The notes below the pieces were generated by a model. That model ran no database searches, had not been told where the DNA came from, and was given only the letters and a program-made list of their open reading frames with translations. DNA of 64,000 nt from NCBI GenBank assembly GCA_045660865.1, contig JAZREP010000014.1:1-64000 (forward strand), read 5' to 3'. Position numbers and translations under genes: made by a program. The stretch comes from CAZRRV01 sp045660865. GTDB taxonomy: Bacteria; Bacillota; Clostridia; Oscillospirales; Acutalibacteraceae. Positions 50,188-59,593 of this stretch are shown piece after piece; position 1 is the first letter of the stretch, and every line of letters begins with the position of its first letter.

Positions 50188-51150
50188 CTACACTTTCTTA
50201 TAATTTTTAATAGAAAAGGCAAAACAAAGTAAAGTAAGTATCAGAAAGCAGAAGGCTAAAATATTATTTTGATTTGAATAGGAAAGCTCAACTTTTGCAA
50301 CCTCCACTGTTATTGGGAAGATTTTTAAAAGCAGATAGCAAGCTATTGCCGATATAGAACCGTGTAAAATCCGTGAAAGGAAAAAAACAAAATAATTCGG
50401 CCGTATTTTTTGCCCAACAGACAGAACTTGTAAATGCACACAAAAACCGCCAAAGCCAAGTAAAAATGACAAAATTATCGGAGAATGGTAAATGGTAACG
50501 GCAGAGGTGATTTCGGCTGATGCTAACAAAATATCCTTTATAGTGTTGGGGAGGGCACTTTGCTTAAAAATTTCGCAAAGACAAGAAAATAAAATTACCC
50601 AGCCGCAAATCTGCAGCATTGCTTCACAACTATCATAGGCTGAGGCTGTGAAAGCGTCTAAAAAATTTTCTTTTTTTATCTCTGCTTTGCTTTTTTGCAT
50701 AGTACCCTTGTTGAATATTAAAAAAAGTGCAATTGAACCCAACAAGTGAGCCGCCAATAGCAGCCAGCCGAGTTTAATGTTTTTTAAACAGGCGTAACCA
50801 ACTGCTGTTACCACAAAAGCGGGTCCCGCGTTCACACAAAAAAGTATTGAGCGCTTGGACTCGGTTTCGTTTAAAACTCCTGCCAAAAAACGGGTTTTAA
50901 TAAGTCTGGCTCCAACAGGATAACCCGATATAAGAGAAAGTAACCAAACGGACAGAACACCGCCGTCTGTAACTCGGCAGAGCATAACGGTTAAAAACAT
51001 TAACGGGAAAAGAGAGGGTATTGCAACTCTACCGCAAAGCAACACTCCTCGTAATGCGCCCTCGCTTGCTGCTTTTGGGTCGGTTAAAATAAATATTGCG
51101 ACAGCTAAAATGCTTAAAGTAATAACCCATTTTTTAAATTTTTCGGCCAT
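50188..51150 (-). CDS. ylbJ: Sporulation integral membrane protein YlbJ
   Basis: A 320-residue membrane protein with about eight hydrophobic segments carrying the nucleoside-recognition/gate motif LISGYPVGARL and FLLGFGGFCVHLQ. YlbJ homologues are made in the mother cell in Bacillus and are needed for normal spore formation. Start ATG with AAGGTGAT upstream. It is divergent from yqfC, another sporulation gene, across a short shared region with an inverted repeat. Confidence 0.88.
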   Translation of the reverse strand: MAEKFKKWVITLSILAVAIFILTDPKAASEGALRGVLLCGRVAIPSLFPLMFLTVMLCRVTDGGVLSVWLLSLISGYPVGARLIKTRFLAGVLNETESKRSILFCVNAGPAFVVTAVGYACLKNIKLGWLLLAAHLLGSIALFLIFNKGTMQKSKAEIKKENFLDAFTASAYDSCEAMLQICGWVILFSCLCEIFKQSALPNTIKDILLASAEITSAVTIYHSPIILSFLLGFGGFCVHLQVLSVGQKIRPNYFVFFLSRILHGSISAIACYLLLKIFPITVEVAKVELSYSNQNNILAFCFLILTLLCFAFSIKNYKKV

Positions 51151-51186
51151 TATATCACCTTGATAGTATTATTAAAGGTTTAGTAA

Positions 51187-51217
51187 AATGCAAAATATCT
51201 ATATGATTTTTTGCATT
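51187..51217. repeat. Inverted repeat between ylbJ and yqfC
   Basis: AATGCAAAA (51187-51195) and TTTTGCATT (51209-51217), perfect 9-bp arms 13 bp apart, centred in the 111-bp divergent region. It could be a regulator site shared by the two sporulation genes. I cannot place sigma-E boxes with confidence. Confidence 0.5.
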
Positions 51218-51261
51218 AAAATAGTCCTACTATCATATTTTATTGTGTAGGAGGAAGCATT

Positions 51262-51543
51262 ATGGCACATAAGAAAATAAAGGTGGAAAGCGGCAGTAAA
51301 AATAAGGTGAAAAGGGCGCTGGATTTACCGACAGTATTTGGTCCAAAAATTGAACTGACAGGTAACCGCGAGGCAATTATTGAAGACTGCAGAGGAATAA
51401 TAGAATATTATGAAAATCGCATTAAGATAAATTTAGGTAAGGGCACAGTAACTTTCTTGGGTAGCGCTTTACATATCGGTTCAATGAGCGAAAACAGCGC
51501 TGTAATCACCGGCAATATTCAAACGGTGGAGTTTTGTGTTTAG
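51262..51543 (+). CDS. yqfC: Sporulation protein YqfC
   Basis: A 93-residue YabP/YqfC-family protein with PTVFGPKIELTGNREAIIEDCRGIIEYYE and a following strand-rich part (FLGSALHIGSM), typical of this Firmicute sporulation family. GGAGGAAG precedes the ATG. It is the first gene of the long plus-strand cluster and lies directly before yqfD. Confidence 0.9.
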   Translation: MAHKKIKVESGSKNKVKRALDLPTVFGPKIELTGNREAIIEDCRGIIEYYENRIKINLGKGTVTFLGSALHIGSMSENSAVITGNIQTVEFCV

Positions 51544-51564
51544 ATTTATGATTGGGTGATACAA

Positions 51565-52752
51565 TTGTTATTTTTGAAACTATATAGATTTCTTAGGGGT
51601 TATGTTCGTTTTCGGGTAATCGGAGAATATCCTGAGCGGCTGCTTAATCTGTTTTCGGTTAATTCTATTACTGCTTGGAACATAATAAGAGTTGATAACA
51701 CCGTAGAAGCAAATGTCTTGATAAATGATTATAAAGCCATACACGAAATTCGCCGTCAAACCAACTGCCGTACACGTGTGTATGAAAGGTACGGAGCACC
51801 GTTTTTTATAGCTAAATACAACAAACGCTTAGGCGCCGTTGCGGGGGCGCTTCTTTTTGTTGTTTTACTTTTCACTCTTGGTAGCAGAATTTGGAACATT
51901 CAAATAAAAGGAAATGAAACAATAAAGGATACAACTATATTAAAGGCTTGCCGTGAGCTTGGCATCTATGAAGGCGCATCACGCAAATCAATTGACCCAA
52001 AAGCCGCACGATTGCAATTGGCTATTAACTTACCTGATATTGCTTGGGCATCGGTTAATATTGAAGGTTCTGTTCTTACGGTGGAAATAAGTGAAACCAA
52101 AAAGGTTGAGGCGGAGGATGAGCAACCTTGTAACCTGAAAGCTGAAAGGGACGGCGTAATAAAGGCAATAGAGATTACTGACGGAAAAGTAATGGTCGGT
52201 TTGGGTGATGGAGTAGTAGCAGGGGATATGTTGGTTTCGGGAATTGTAGAATACACCGACGGAAGCGGTACTTTTGTGCCTTCTAAGGGACGAATAATGG
52301 CTGAAACCAAGCGTAAAGCAGAATATTTTGCTTCTTACGCACAAACAAAAGAAATCATAGATAAAAAGCCGATTATAAAAAGGGTGCTTCATATTTTTTC
52401 TTTAAAAATACCGCTTTATATCGGTAGTGTGCAGGGGGATTATAAAAAGGTAGTTAAAGAAAAGAAAATAGAAAATGATGATTGCTATGCTCCTGCATAT
52501 ATCACAGAAGGCAAGTTTTATAAAATAAAGAAAATTTCGTATGTCTTAAATGAGGAATCCGCATTGAGTTTTGCAAGAGAACAGCTGAAAAAACAAGAAA
52601 AAACCGATTTTATTGATAAAGATATTGAAATTTTGGACTATTCTGAGGAAAAAATAGTACGTAGTGACGGCGTTTTGGTTAGAAGAGAATACCGGTGCAT
52701 TGAAGATATTGCAAAAAAAGAAAAAATATTATTTGGTACTACAAATCCTTAG
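51565..52752 (+). CDS. yqfD: Sporulation protein YqfD
   Basis: A membrane protein of about 395 residues required at stage IV sporulation in Bacillus. A short N-terminal region is followed by one hydrophobic segment (about 85-110, LGAVAGALLFVVLLF) and a large extracytoplasmic part with IQIKGNETI, which resembles a POTRA-like unit. No ATG exists near the start; TTG 51565 has GGGTG six bases upstream, while a GTG at 51556 overlaps that site. It follows yqfC by about 20 nt. Confidence 0.88.
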   Translation: MLFLKLYRFLRGYVRFRVIGEYPERLLNLFSVNSITAWNIIRVDNTVEANVLINDYKAIHEIRRQTNCRTRVYERYGAPFFIAKYNKRLGAVAGALLFVVLLFTLGSRIWNIQIKGNETIKDTTILKACRELGIYEGASRKSIDPKAARLQLAINLPDIAWASVNIEGSVLTVEISETKKVEAEDEQPCNLKAERDGVIKAIEITDGKVMVGLGDGVVAGDMLVSGIVEYTDGSGTFVPSKGRIMAETKRKAEYFASYAQTKEIIDKKPIIKRVLHIFSLKIPLYIGSVQGDYKKVVKEKKIENDDCYAPAYITEGKFYKIKKISYVLNEESALSFAREQLKKQEKTDFIDKDIEILDYSEEKIVRSDGVLVRREYRCIEDIAKKEKILFGTTNP

Positions 52753-52814
52753 AAAAATATGTTATACTTACTATATATAGGAAAAAAGAAAGGGAAAGAA
52801 AGGGAATTTTAAGT

Positions 52815-53780
52815 TTGGTAGAAAAATCTATTGATATAGAACGCATGGAACAGGTTGTAAATCTGTTTGGAAGTTTTGATGAAAATATCCGCTTTTTAGA
52901 AGAAGAATTCGGTGTTAGTATTTCATCACACGGCAGCGAAATTAAAATAAAAGGCGAGCCTGAAGCGGTTGGCTTAGCATTAAGGGCAGTAGACGGTCTT
53001 ATGATGCTTATAAATAAGGGAGAGCCGCTTACCGAACAGAACTTGCGCTATGTAGTGTCTATGATTAAAGATAACGATGACGATAAAATTCAATCATTGT
53101 ATAATAGTGACTGTGTATGCATAACTGCTCACGGCAAGCCAATTAAAGCTAAAACCGTGGGTCAGCAAAAATATGTTGATGCAATAAATACACATACCAT
53201 TACGCTTGGTATAGGCCCGGCGGGTACCGGTAAAACTTATCTTGCCGTAGCATTGGCTGTTGAGGCGTTTCGCTCAAAACAGGTTAACCGCATAATTTTA
53301 ACCCGCCCTGCTGTAGAGGCAGGAGAAAAGCTTGGCTTTTTGCCGGGTGATTTGCAACAAAAGGTTGACCCGTATCTGCGCCCTTTGTATGACGCTTTGT
53401 TTGATATGCTGGGCGCTGAAAATTTTCAGCGTTGTCAAGAGCGTGGGGATATAGAGGTGGCACCGCTAGCATATATGCGTGGCCGCACACTTGATGACAG
53501 CTTTATAATTTTAGACGAGGCGCAAAACACAACCAGAGAGCAAATGAAAATGTTTTTAACTCGTTTGGGTTATAATTCAAAAGCGGTTGTTACGGGTGAC
53601 TTAACACAAATAGACCTTCCCGACGGTAAAAAATCCGGCTTAAAGGAAGCGGCGCAAATCTTAAAAAATATAAAAGATATTGCGATTGTAAAATTCACAG
53701 AAAAGGATGTTGTGCGCCATAGATTGGTGCAGGAAATCATAAAGGCCTACGAAAAGGCACAGGAAAATAGTAGGGGATAG
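52815..53780 (+). CDS. phoH: PhoH-like ATPase
   Basis: A 321-residue cytosolic P-loop ATPase with an N-terminal KH-like region, Walker A GPAGTGKTYLA, the QKVDPYLRPLYDAL segment and Walker B FIILDEAQNTT. PhoH/YbeZ proteins associate with YbeY in RNA metabolism, and ybeY is the very next gene. The start is TTG 52815, with AAAGGGA upstream; the first ATG is ten codons in. Confidence 0.93.
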   Translation: MVEKSIDIERMEQVVNLFGSFDENIRFLEEEFGVSISSHGSEIKIKGEPEAVGLALRAVDGLMMLINKGEPLTEQNLRYVVSMIKDNDDDKIQSLYNSDCVCITAHGKPIKAKTVGQQKYVDAINTHTITLGIGPAGTGKTYLAVALAVEAFRSKQVNRIILTRPAVEAGEKLGFLPGDLQQKVDPYLRPLYDALFDMLGAENFQRCQERGDIEVAPLAYMRGRTLDDSFIILDEAQNTTREQMKMFLTRLGYNSKAVVTGDLTQIDLPDGKKSGLKEAAQILKNIKDIAIVKFTEKDVVRHRLVQEIIKAYEKAQENSRG

Positions 53781-53784
53781 AAAA

Positions 53785-54282
53785 ATGATTAAAATTAAGG
53801 TAAACATTACAGACAAGCAAAAAGACATCGACCTTCCGCACGGCTCAAGATTGCTTATGCGCCGTGCCTGTAATGCGGTATTAAAGGTGGAAAATTTTCC
53901 AAACGATGCGGAGGTAAATATAACCTTGGTTAACGATGAGCAAATCAGAGAGTTAAACAAAAATTTCCGCAATATTGATAAGTCTACCGACGTTCTTTCT
54001 TTCCCGTTGGGAGAAAATGGCGAATATGATACAAATCCCGAAACAGGCTTTAAAATGCTGGGTGACATTGTTATTTCGGTACCCCATGCAGTTCAGCAGT
54101 CTAAGGATTTTGACCATACCTTCCAGCGTGAAATTGCTTATTTAACTGTACATTCAATGTTGCATTTGTTGGGATATGACCACGTAGACAGCGCAATTGA
54201 TAATATGCGTATGCGTGAAAAGGAAGAGGAAGTGCTGGCTTTATTAGGCACAACCCGTGAAAAGGGATACGAAGGAGTATAA
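53785..54282 (+). CDS. ybeY: Endoribonuclease YbeY
   Basis: A 165-residue zinc-dependent endoribonuclease for 16S rRNA 3' maturation and ribosome quality control. The three zinc His lie in HSMLHLLGYDH. Upstream landmarks: DVLSFPLG and LGDIVIS. It starts 4 nt after phoH. Confidence 0.95.
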   Translation: MIKIKVNITDKQKDIDLPHGSRLLMRRACNAVLKVENFPNDAEVNITLVNDEQIRELNKNFRNIDKSTDVLSFPLGENGEYDTNPETGFKMLGDIVISVPHAVQQSKDFDHTFQREIAYLTVHSMLHLLGYDHVDSAIDNMRMREKEEEVLALLGTTREKGYEGV

Positions 54283-54289
54283 TACATAT

Positions 54290-55222
54290 ATGGAAAAAAC
54301 CACTTCTGCGTTTATTTCAATTATCGGCCGCCCAAATGTGGGTAAATCGTCTTTTTTGAATAAGGTTTTAGGTCAAAAGGTCGCCATAGTTTCGGACAAG
54401 CCTCAAACTACCCGTAACCGCATTATGGGTGTTTATACCAAACAAAACACACAGCTGGTCTTTATTGATACGCCCGGTTTCCATAAACCTAAGAACAGAC
54501 TTGGAGAGCATATGATAAAGGCGGTGCATTCAGGTTTAAGTGATGTTGATGCCGTTACTTTGGTTATAGAAGCATCCCCTAAATTTAAACTGGATTTAAA
54601 CAATCTGCCGCCCGCCGAGTTGGAATTGATGGCAGAAATTACAAAGCGTAATTTACCCGCCATTCTTGCAGTAAATAAAATTGACCTTTTAGCTCAAAAG
54701 GATGATTTGTTGCCCATAATTTCGGCTTATACCTCGCATTGTGATTTTAAAGCAGTTGTCCCGATTAGCGCAAAAACAGGCGATGGGGTAGAGCAGCTTC
54801 TTAATGAACAATTAAAGTTTGCAAAGCCTTCGGTACATTATTTCGATGCCGACACATACACCGATATTCCGGACAGAATAATGGTGGGAGAAATTATACG
54901 CGAAAAAATTCTTCGCTTGTTTGATAAAGAAATTCCGCACGGCACGGCTGTGGATATTGAAAGCTTTTATGAGCGTGACAATAAAAATGGAGAACCGGTA
55001 TTAGAGGTTGGCGCCGTAATTTATTGTGAAAAGGAAAGCCATAAAGGCATTTTAATAGGCAAAGGCGGAAGTATGCTTAAAAACGTTGGAAGTACCGCAA
55101 GAGCCGATATTGAACGCTTTTTCGGTTGCAAAACCAATTTAAAATTGTGGGTGAAGGTTAAGGAAGGCTGGCGTGACAAGCAGGGTGTAATACACAGCCT
55201 TGGCTTAGATTACCAAGCATAA
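54290..55222 (+). CDS. era: GTPase Era
   Basis: A 310-residue GTPase needed for 30S assembly. G1 GRPNVGKSS, G2 TTRNRIMG, G3 DTPGF, G4 NKID and G5 ISAKTG, then a C-terminal KH domain with IGKGGSMLKNVG. The frame is open from 54257 and overlaps ybeY, but ATG 54290 gives the family's normal N-terminus and follows GAAGGAG. Confidence 0.96.
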   Translation: MEKTTSAFISIIGRPNVGKSSFLNKVLGQKVAIVSDKPQTTRNRIMGVYTKQNTQLVFIDTPGFHKPKNRLGEHMIKAVHSGLSDVDAVTLVIEASPKFKLDLNNLPPAELELMAEITKRNLPAILAVNKIDLLAQKDDLLPIISAYTSHCDFKAVVPISAKTGDGVEQLLNEQLKFAKPSVHYFDADTYTDIPDRIMVGEIIREKILRLFDKEIPHGTAVDIESFYERDNKNGEPVLEVGAVIYCEKESHKGILIGKGGSMLKNVGSTARADIERFFGCKTNLKLWVKVKEGWRDKQGVIHSLGLDYQA

Positions 55223-55268
55223 ATTTTAAAGACTCATAGCACAATATTTTTGAAAGGAAGTTTGTGCT

Positions 55269-55451
55269 ATGCAAGAGAAATCGGCGTGGAACGCATTTTT
55301 AAAAAGCGGTTCGGTTGAAAGTTATCTCGCATATCGGGAAGCAGTAGCCGACCACAAGGAGGAAAACATTGGAGAAACTGTCTGTATCGGGTCTAGTAAT
55401 CAAGGAAAACCATACCGGCGAGAGCGACAGAGTAATAACAATTTTAACTAA
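55269..55451 (+). CDS. YqzL-like small protein overlapping recO
   Basis: A 60-residue frame beginning MQEKSAWNAFLKSGSVESYLAYREA. The W-x2-F-x-x-[ST]-G-x-[VI]-x-x-Y pattern is that of YqzL, a tiny protein encoded between era and recO in many Firmicutes. Good AAAGGAAG site. Its last 83 bases overlap the start of recO in another frame, so the basic C-terminal third (GKPYRRERQSNNNFN) may be a by-product of that overlap. Confidence 0.7.
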   Translation: MQEKSAWNAFLKSGSVESYLAYREAVADHKEENIGETVCIGSSNQGKPYRRERQSNNNFN

Positions 55452-56109
55452 GGAATACGGATTGTTGCGTGCGTTTGCCACAGGAGCCAGAAAAATCAAA
55501 AGCAAAAATGGCGCAGGCACGCAACTTCTGTGCTATTCGGATTTTACTATAAACAAAGGCCGAGATACATATAGGGTAACTGAGGCGTTGCCGGTTGCCG
55601 TGTTTTTTTCACTGCGCACGGATATTGAAAAATTAACCGTTGCGCAATATTTTTGTGAGCTTGCAGGTACGATTGCAAACGAGGATGAGCCTAGCGGTGA
55701 TATTCTGCGTATACTGTTAAATTCACTTTCACTTATGGCAGATGACAAGCGCTCGGTTGCTATGGTTAAGGCTGTCACGGAGCTCAGACTTATGGTTGAA
55801 GCAGGTTTTTTACCTGATTTAGTAGCCTGTAACCGTTGCGGCAAGTTTGAAACAAAGCGTTTTTATTTTAATTTGGAAGCGGCAAAAATATATTGTGATG
55901 ACTGCAAACCGAATGACAGTACTTTAATGGAAATCTCCCCGTCTGTTATTTCTGCAATGAGGCATATTTGTTATTCACCGCTTGAAAAAATTTATAATTT
56001 TACATTGCCCGAAACCGATATGAAAAGTCTTGGCAATGTTACTGAACGATATTTAATTACACAAACAGACCGTTATTTTTCAACTTTGAATTTTTATCAT
56101 ACACTATAA
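55369..56109 (+). CDS. recO: DNA repair protein RecO
   Basis: A 246-residue RecF-pathway mediator that loads RecA. N-terminal OB fold (VSGLVIKENHTGESDRVITILTKEYG) and a zinc site CNRCGKF...CDDCK (about 164-185). The start is TTG 55369 behind a textbook AAGGAGG; recO therefore begins inside the YqzL-like gene. It sits between era and mutS2. Confidence 0.93.
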   Translation: MEKLSVSGLVIKENHTGESDRVITILTKEYGLLRAFATGARKIKSKNGAGTQLLCYSDFTINKGRDTYRVTEALPVAVFFSLRTDIEKLTVAQYFCELAGTIANEDEPSGDILRILLNSLSLMADDKRSVAMVKAVTELRLMVEAGFLPDLVACNRCGKFETKRFYFNLEAAKIYCDDCKPNDSTLMEISPSVISAMRHICYSPLEKIYNFTLPETDMKSLGNVTERYLITQTDRYFSTLNFYHTL

Positions 56110-56124
56110 TTATAGGAATTGTTT

Positions 56125-58500
56125 ATGAAAATGGATTGTAATTTTGTAGCACTTGAATTGCCCAAAATACTTGATATGCTGGCTAAAAGAGCGACACTGC
56201 CTGACACAAAGGCGGCGGCGCTTAATTTGTTGCCCGAAACAGATATTAACACAGTTGATTTGCTTTTAACCAAGACTGACGATGCTGCCCGTGTGATTTC
56301 GGCATACGGCGCACCTTCATTCTCGGGCGCTAAAAATACAGCCTCGACACTAGCAAGAGCTACTGCGGGCGCCACCTTAACTATGGCGGAGCTTTTGGAT
56401 ATAGGTGAAACTTTACGTGTTATTCGTGCGGTGAAAGAATTTTACGGCAATTCCCCTGTACAAAGCGGGATTCTGAGCCAATCTTTTGATAGACTTTTTC
56501 CTAACCGATATTTTGAGGATAAAATATTTTTTGCAATAAGGAGTGAGGAGGAACTTAATGATACCGCCTCACCCGAATTGGCAGAAATTCGCCGCAAAAT
56601 AAAAGCCGCAGGCTTTAATATTAAGGATAGGCTTGAAAAAATTGTACGCTCTGCTTCGGGTGCTAAATATTTGCAGGAGGCCATAATAACCCAGCGTGAC
56701 GGACGATATGTAGTTCCTGTAAAAGCAGAGTACCGTGGTGAAATTAAGGGTCTTGTACACGACACCTCAGCCTCTGGTGCAACTTTGTTTATAGAGCCGA
56801 TGGCTGTAGTAGAGGTTAACAATGAACTAAAAATATTGCAGTCTAAAGAAAAAGAAGAAATTGAACGGATTTTAGCCGCTTTATCGGCTGAAGCAGCAGG
56901 ATTTGCAGACAGTATTCAGCTTTCTTATGAGTCACTGGTACAGCTTGATTTAGTTTTTGCAAAGGCACAGCTTGGATTTTCAATGCGTGCTTGCAAACCG
57001 AAATTGAATACAGATGGCCTTATTGTGTTGAAAAATGCTCGCCAACCCTTGCTTAACCCTAAAACCGTTGTGCCTATAAGCGTAAGCTTAGGCGATGAAT
57101 TTCACGTCTTGGTTATTACAGGCTCAAACACCGGCGGAAAAACCGTTGCGCTTAAAACTGTAGGCTTGCTTACAGGAATGGCAATGTGCGGTCTTTTAAT
57201 CCCTGCTGATGAGGGCAGTAACATCTGTGTTTTCAAAAAGGTGCTTGTTGATATTGGTGATGAACAAAGCATTGAGCAAGCCTTTTCAACCTTTTCTGCG
57301 CATATGACAAATATGATTTCAATATTGAACCAATCAGATAAAAATTCTTTGGTATTAGTTGATGAATTGGGCTCAGGCACCGACCCTGTGGAGGGTGCAG
57401 CCCTTGCAACCGCTATGATTAAAGAATTGATTGAAAAACAAGCACGTGTGGTTGCAACCACTCACTATGCAGAGCTAAAATCCTTTGCTTTGGATACACC
57501 CGGTGTTTCTAACGCTTGTGTTGAGTTTGATACCGATACTCTAAGACCGACATACAGGCTGTTAGTCGGTATGCCCGGGCGCTCAAACGCTCTTACAATT
57601 TCTCAAAAATTAGGTTTAAGCCAAAATATTATTGATACTGCTCGTGCGCTTTTAGATGAAAAAGATTTGCGTTTTGATACTGTCATTTCCCGTTTACAGG
57701 AGTTGGAGCGCAGTGCCAGACAAGACCGTGATGCGGCAGGTAAACTGCGGCAAGAACTGGAAGAGCAAAAACAAAAGGCTAAAAGCTTTGAAGCGAATTT
57801 AAAACAAAAGCAGGATAAGATATTGGCAGACGCAAGAGAGCGTGCAAAGCTAATAGTTGACCGTGTGTCATCTGAGGCAAATGCAATGCTTGATGAGTTG
57901 GAAAAAACAAAAAAAGATGCCGCTAAAGACGCGGCTGCAAAGCTTTATACCGCAAAAACTGCTGCAAACAAAGGCTTAAATAAACTTTACGATTTATCAG
58001 ACCCTGTCCAAAAAACTGATAAGCAGAATTATAAATTACCTCGTCCTGTAAAGGCGGGGGATGCGGTTGAAATTATGGACATCGGTAAATCGGCTACAGT
58101 TTTAACCGAACGTGACAGCAACGGTCAAGTGCAGGTTTTGGCAGGCAGTATGAAAATGCGGGTTAGCGAAGATAATCTTCGTCTGCTTGATAAAGCACCT
58201 AAACAACAAAATAAATTACGAAATATATCAAAGCCGCGTGCCGAAACAGTGCGCACTGCCGCAAGTGAATTGGATTTGCGTGGAATGAGCAGTGATGAGG
58301 CTATTTTAGAGCTTGACCAATTTATAGATGGTGCTGTGCTTACAGGCTTAACTTCAATCTGGATTATACACGGTAAAGGTACAGGTGTTTTGCGCAAAGC
58401 AGTGCAGGCACACTTGAAAAACCACCCAAGTATTAAATCTTACCGCCTCGGTGTATACGGCGAAGGTGAGGACGGCATTACAGTAGCAGAACTAAAATAA
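56125..58500 (+). CDS. mutS2: Endonuclease MutS2
   Basis: A 791-residue homologue of MutS lacking the mismatch-recognition domain. Core and clamp regions, Walker A TGSNTGGKTVALK, Walker B LVLVDELGSGTDP, a coiled coil of about 120 residues (KDLRFDTVIS to KTAANKG) and a C-terminal Smr nuclease domain with LDLRGMSSDEA and IIHGKGTGVLR. MutS2 acts on recombination intermediates and on collided ribosomes. ATG 56125 follows AGGA; a TTG at 56119 is in frame. Confidence 0.95.
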   Translation: MKMDCNFVALELPKILDMLAKRATLPDTKAAALNLLPETDINTVDLLLTKTDDAARVISAYGAPSFSGAKNTASTLARATAGATLTMAELLDIGETLRVIRAVKEFYGNSPVQSGILSQSFDRLFPNRYFEDKIFFAIRSEEELNDTASPELAEIRRKIKAAGFNIKDRLEKIVRSASGAKYLQEAIITQRDGRYVVPVKAEYRGEIKGLVHDTSASGATLFIEPMAVVEVNNELKILQSKEKEEIERILAALSAEAAGFADSIQLSYESLVQLDLVFAKAQLGFSMRACKPKLNTDGLIVLKNARQPLLNPKTVVPISVSLGDEFHVLVITGSNTGGKTVALKTVGLLTGMAMCGLLIPADEGSNICVFKKVLVDIGDEQSIEQAFSTFSAHMTNMISILNQSDKNSLVLVDELGSGTDPVEGAALATAMIKELIEKQARVVATTHYAELKSFALDTPGVSNACVEFDTDTLRPTYRLLVGMPGRSNALTISQKLGLSQNIIDTARALLDEKDLRFDTVISRLQELERSARQDRDAAGKLRQELEEQKQKAKSFEANLKQKQDKILADARERAKLIVDRVSSEANAMLDELEKTKKDAAKDAAAKLYTAKTAANKGLNKLYDLSDPVQKTDKQNYKLPRPVKAGDAVEIMDIGKSATVLTERDSNGQVQVLAGSMKMRVSEDNLRLLDKAPKQQNKLRNISKPRAETVRTAASELDLRGMSSDEAILELDQFIDGAVLTGLTSIWIIHGKGTGVLRKAVQAHLKNHPSIKSYRLGVYGEGEDGITVAELK

Positions 58501-58533
58501 AAAAGAAGCGAACAAAACGTTCGCTTCTTTTTA
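58501..58533. terminator. Bidirectional terminator
   Basis: AAAAGAAGCGAAC-AAAAC-GTTCGCTTCTTTT, between the convergent mutS2 and spoIIID genes. Confidence 0.9.
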
Positions 58534-58782
58534 TTCTTGTTTAGCTAATTCACGGTATTTCCGCCTTGTTGCCATACCGCCTCTGATATGGCGCTCTTCT
58601 TTATTTCTTTCTAAAACAACCTTTACAGTTTCAAATAATTGAGGATTTTCATATAAAAGCCGTTGCGTAACATCTTTATGTACAGTTGATTTAGACATAT
58701 GAAATTTTTTTGCGGTTTCACGTACGGTTGCTCCCGTGCTGCTTATATATTCTCCTAAAATGACCGCACGCTCATTTATCAT
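58531..58782 (-). CDS. spoIIID: Sporulation transcriptional regulator SpoIIID
   Basis: An 83-residue helix-turn-helix DNA-binding protein that switches mother-cell genes on and off after engulfment. The HTH is TVRETAKKFHMSKSTVHKDVTQRL and the basic C-terminal part HIRGGMATRRKYREL, as in SpoIIID. The frame is open to 58851; ATG 58782 gives the normal length but has a weak ribosome site, and a TTG three codons upstream behind GGGG is possible. It supports spore formation by this organism. Confidence 0.92.
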   Translation of the reverse strand: MINERAVILGEYISSTGATVRETAKKFHMSKSTVHKDVTQRLLYENPQLFETVKVVLERNKEERHIRGGMATRRKYRELAKQE

Positions 58783-58875
58783 ACTGCTCAATTTAATCAA
58801 CCCCAATTCATAGTTAATAAATACTATGCCAAAGGGGAGGAGAATATGCATTTGAGGAGCGGTATTAAAATTTCA

Positions 58876-59478
58876 CTAAATGTTTTCGATTATTTCAATT
58901 ACACCGCTGCGTGCAAAAAGGGATGGAGTAATACGAGCCGTAAAGCCTCGACCGGCTGCAGTGCGCCATTCTACCATTGGTTGCTGTGGCAGGGCACAAA
59001 TAGCGAATAAACGCATAATTATACCGCCGTGCAAAATAATAGCCGCATGGGTATAATTGTTTTGCGACATATCAAAGACAATTTGTTGCAAGCCTTCGGT
59101 TATACGGACAGTGAATTCTTCACTAGTTTCGCCTTGAGGAACACCTGATACTTTTCCTGCTGTCCAAGCCTTAAAATCAGGGTTTTCGGCCACCTCTGCG
59201 GCGGTTTTATTTTCAAAAATACCGAAATCATATTCGGTAAAATTATCTACAACCTTTAATTCTTGCCCCGGATAAAGTATGTTTGCTGTTTGTAAACAGC
59301 GGCATAAGGGGGAAGAATATATAATGTCGACATCAGGGTAAATTCCTTGGTCGGCAAACTCTTTTAGTTGTAATGCGCTGTCATAAGTGATGGGAAGGTC
59401 AGTTCTGCCAATATAACGACCTTCGGCATTTCCCGTGGTTTCACCGTGGCGTATAAAATGCAAATAATAGCTTTTCAA
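58876..59478 (-). CDS. Histidine phosphatase superfamily protein
   Basis: A 200-residue phosphoglycerate-mutase-like phosphatase. The phosphohistidine motif is FIRHGET near the N-terminus, followed by GRYIGRTDLPIT, SSPLCRCLQTA and the second catalytic His in ILHGG. It resembles CobC/alpha-ribazole phosphatases and general sugar phosphatases; which one cannot be settled. The start is TTG 59478 with TAGGAG eight bases upstream. Confidence 0.88.
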   Translation of the reverse strand: MKSYYLHFIRHGETTGNAEGRYIGRTDLPITYDSALQLKEFADQGIYPDVDIIYSSPLCRCLQTANILYPGQELKVVDNFTEYDFGIFENKTAAEVAENPDFKAWTAGKVSGVPQGETSEEFTVRITEGLQQIVFDMSQNNYTHAAIILHGGIIMRLFAICALPQQPMVEWRTAAGRGFTARITPSLFARSGVIEIIENI

Positions 59479-59506
59479 TGCACAGACTCCTAAAAAATAA
59501 TATTAC

Positions 59507-59535
59507 ATTTTGTATAATTTGACAGTATACAAAAT
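59507..59535. promoter_or_regulatory. Candidate operator between histidine phosphatase and XRE regulator
   Basis: ATTTTGTATA (59507-59516) and TATACAAAAT (59526-59535), a perfect 10-bp inverted repeat with a 9-bp spacer that contains TTGACA. It sits in the divergent region next to an XRE regulator, where an autoregulatory operator is expected. Confidence 0.55.
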
Positions 59536-59593
59536 AATTCTAATGTATTATAATAAATTTCACGTCAAAAATCAAGTGGAGGATATATATACA

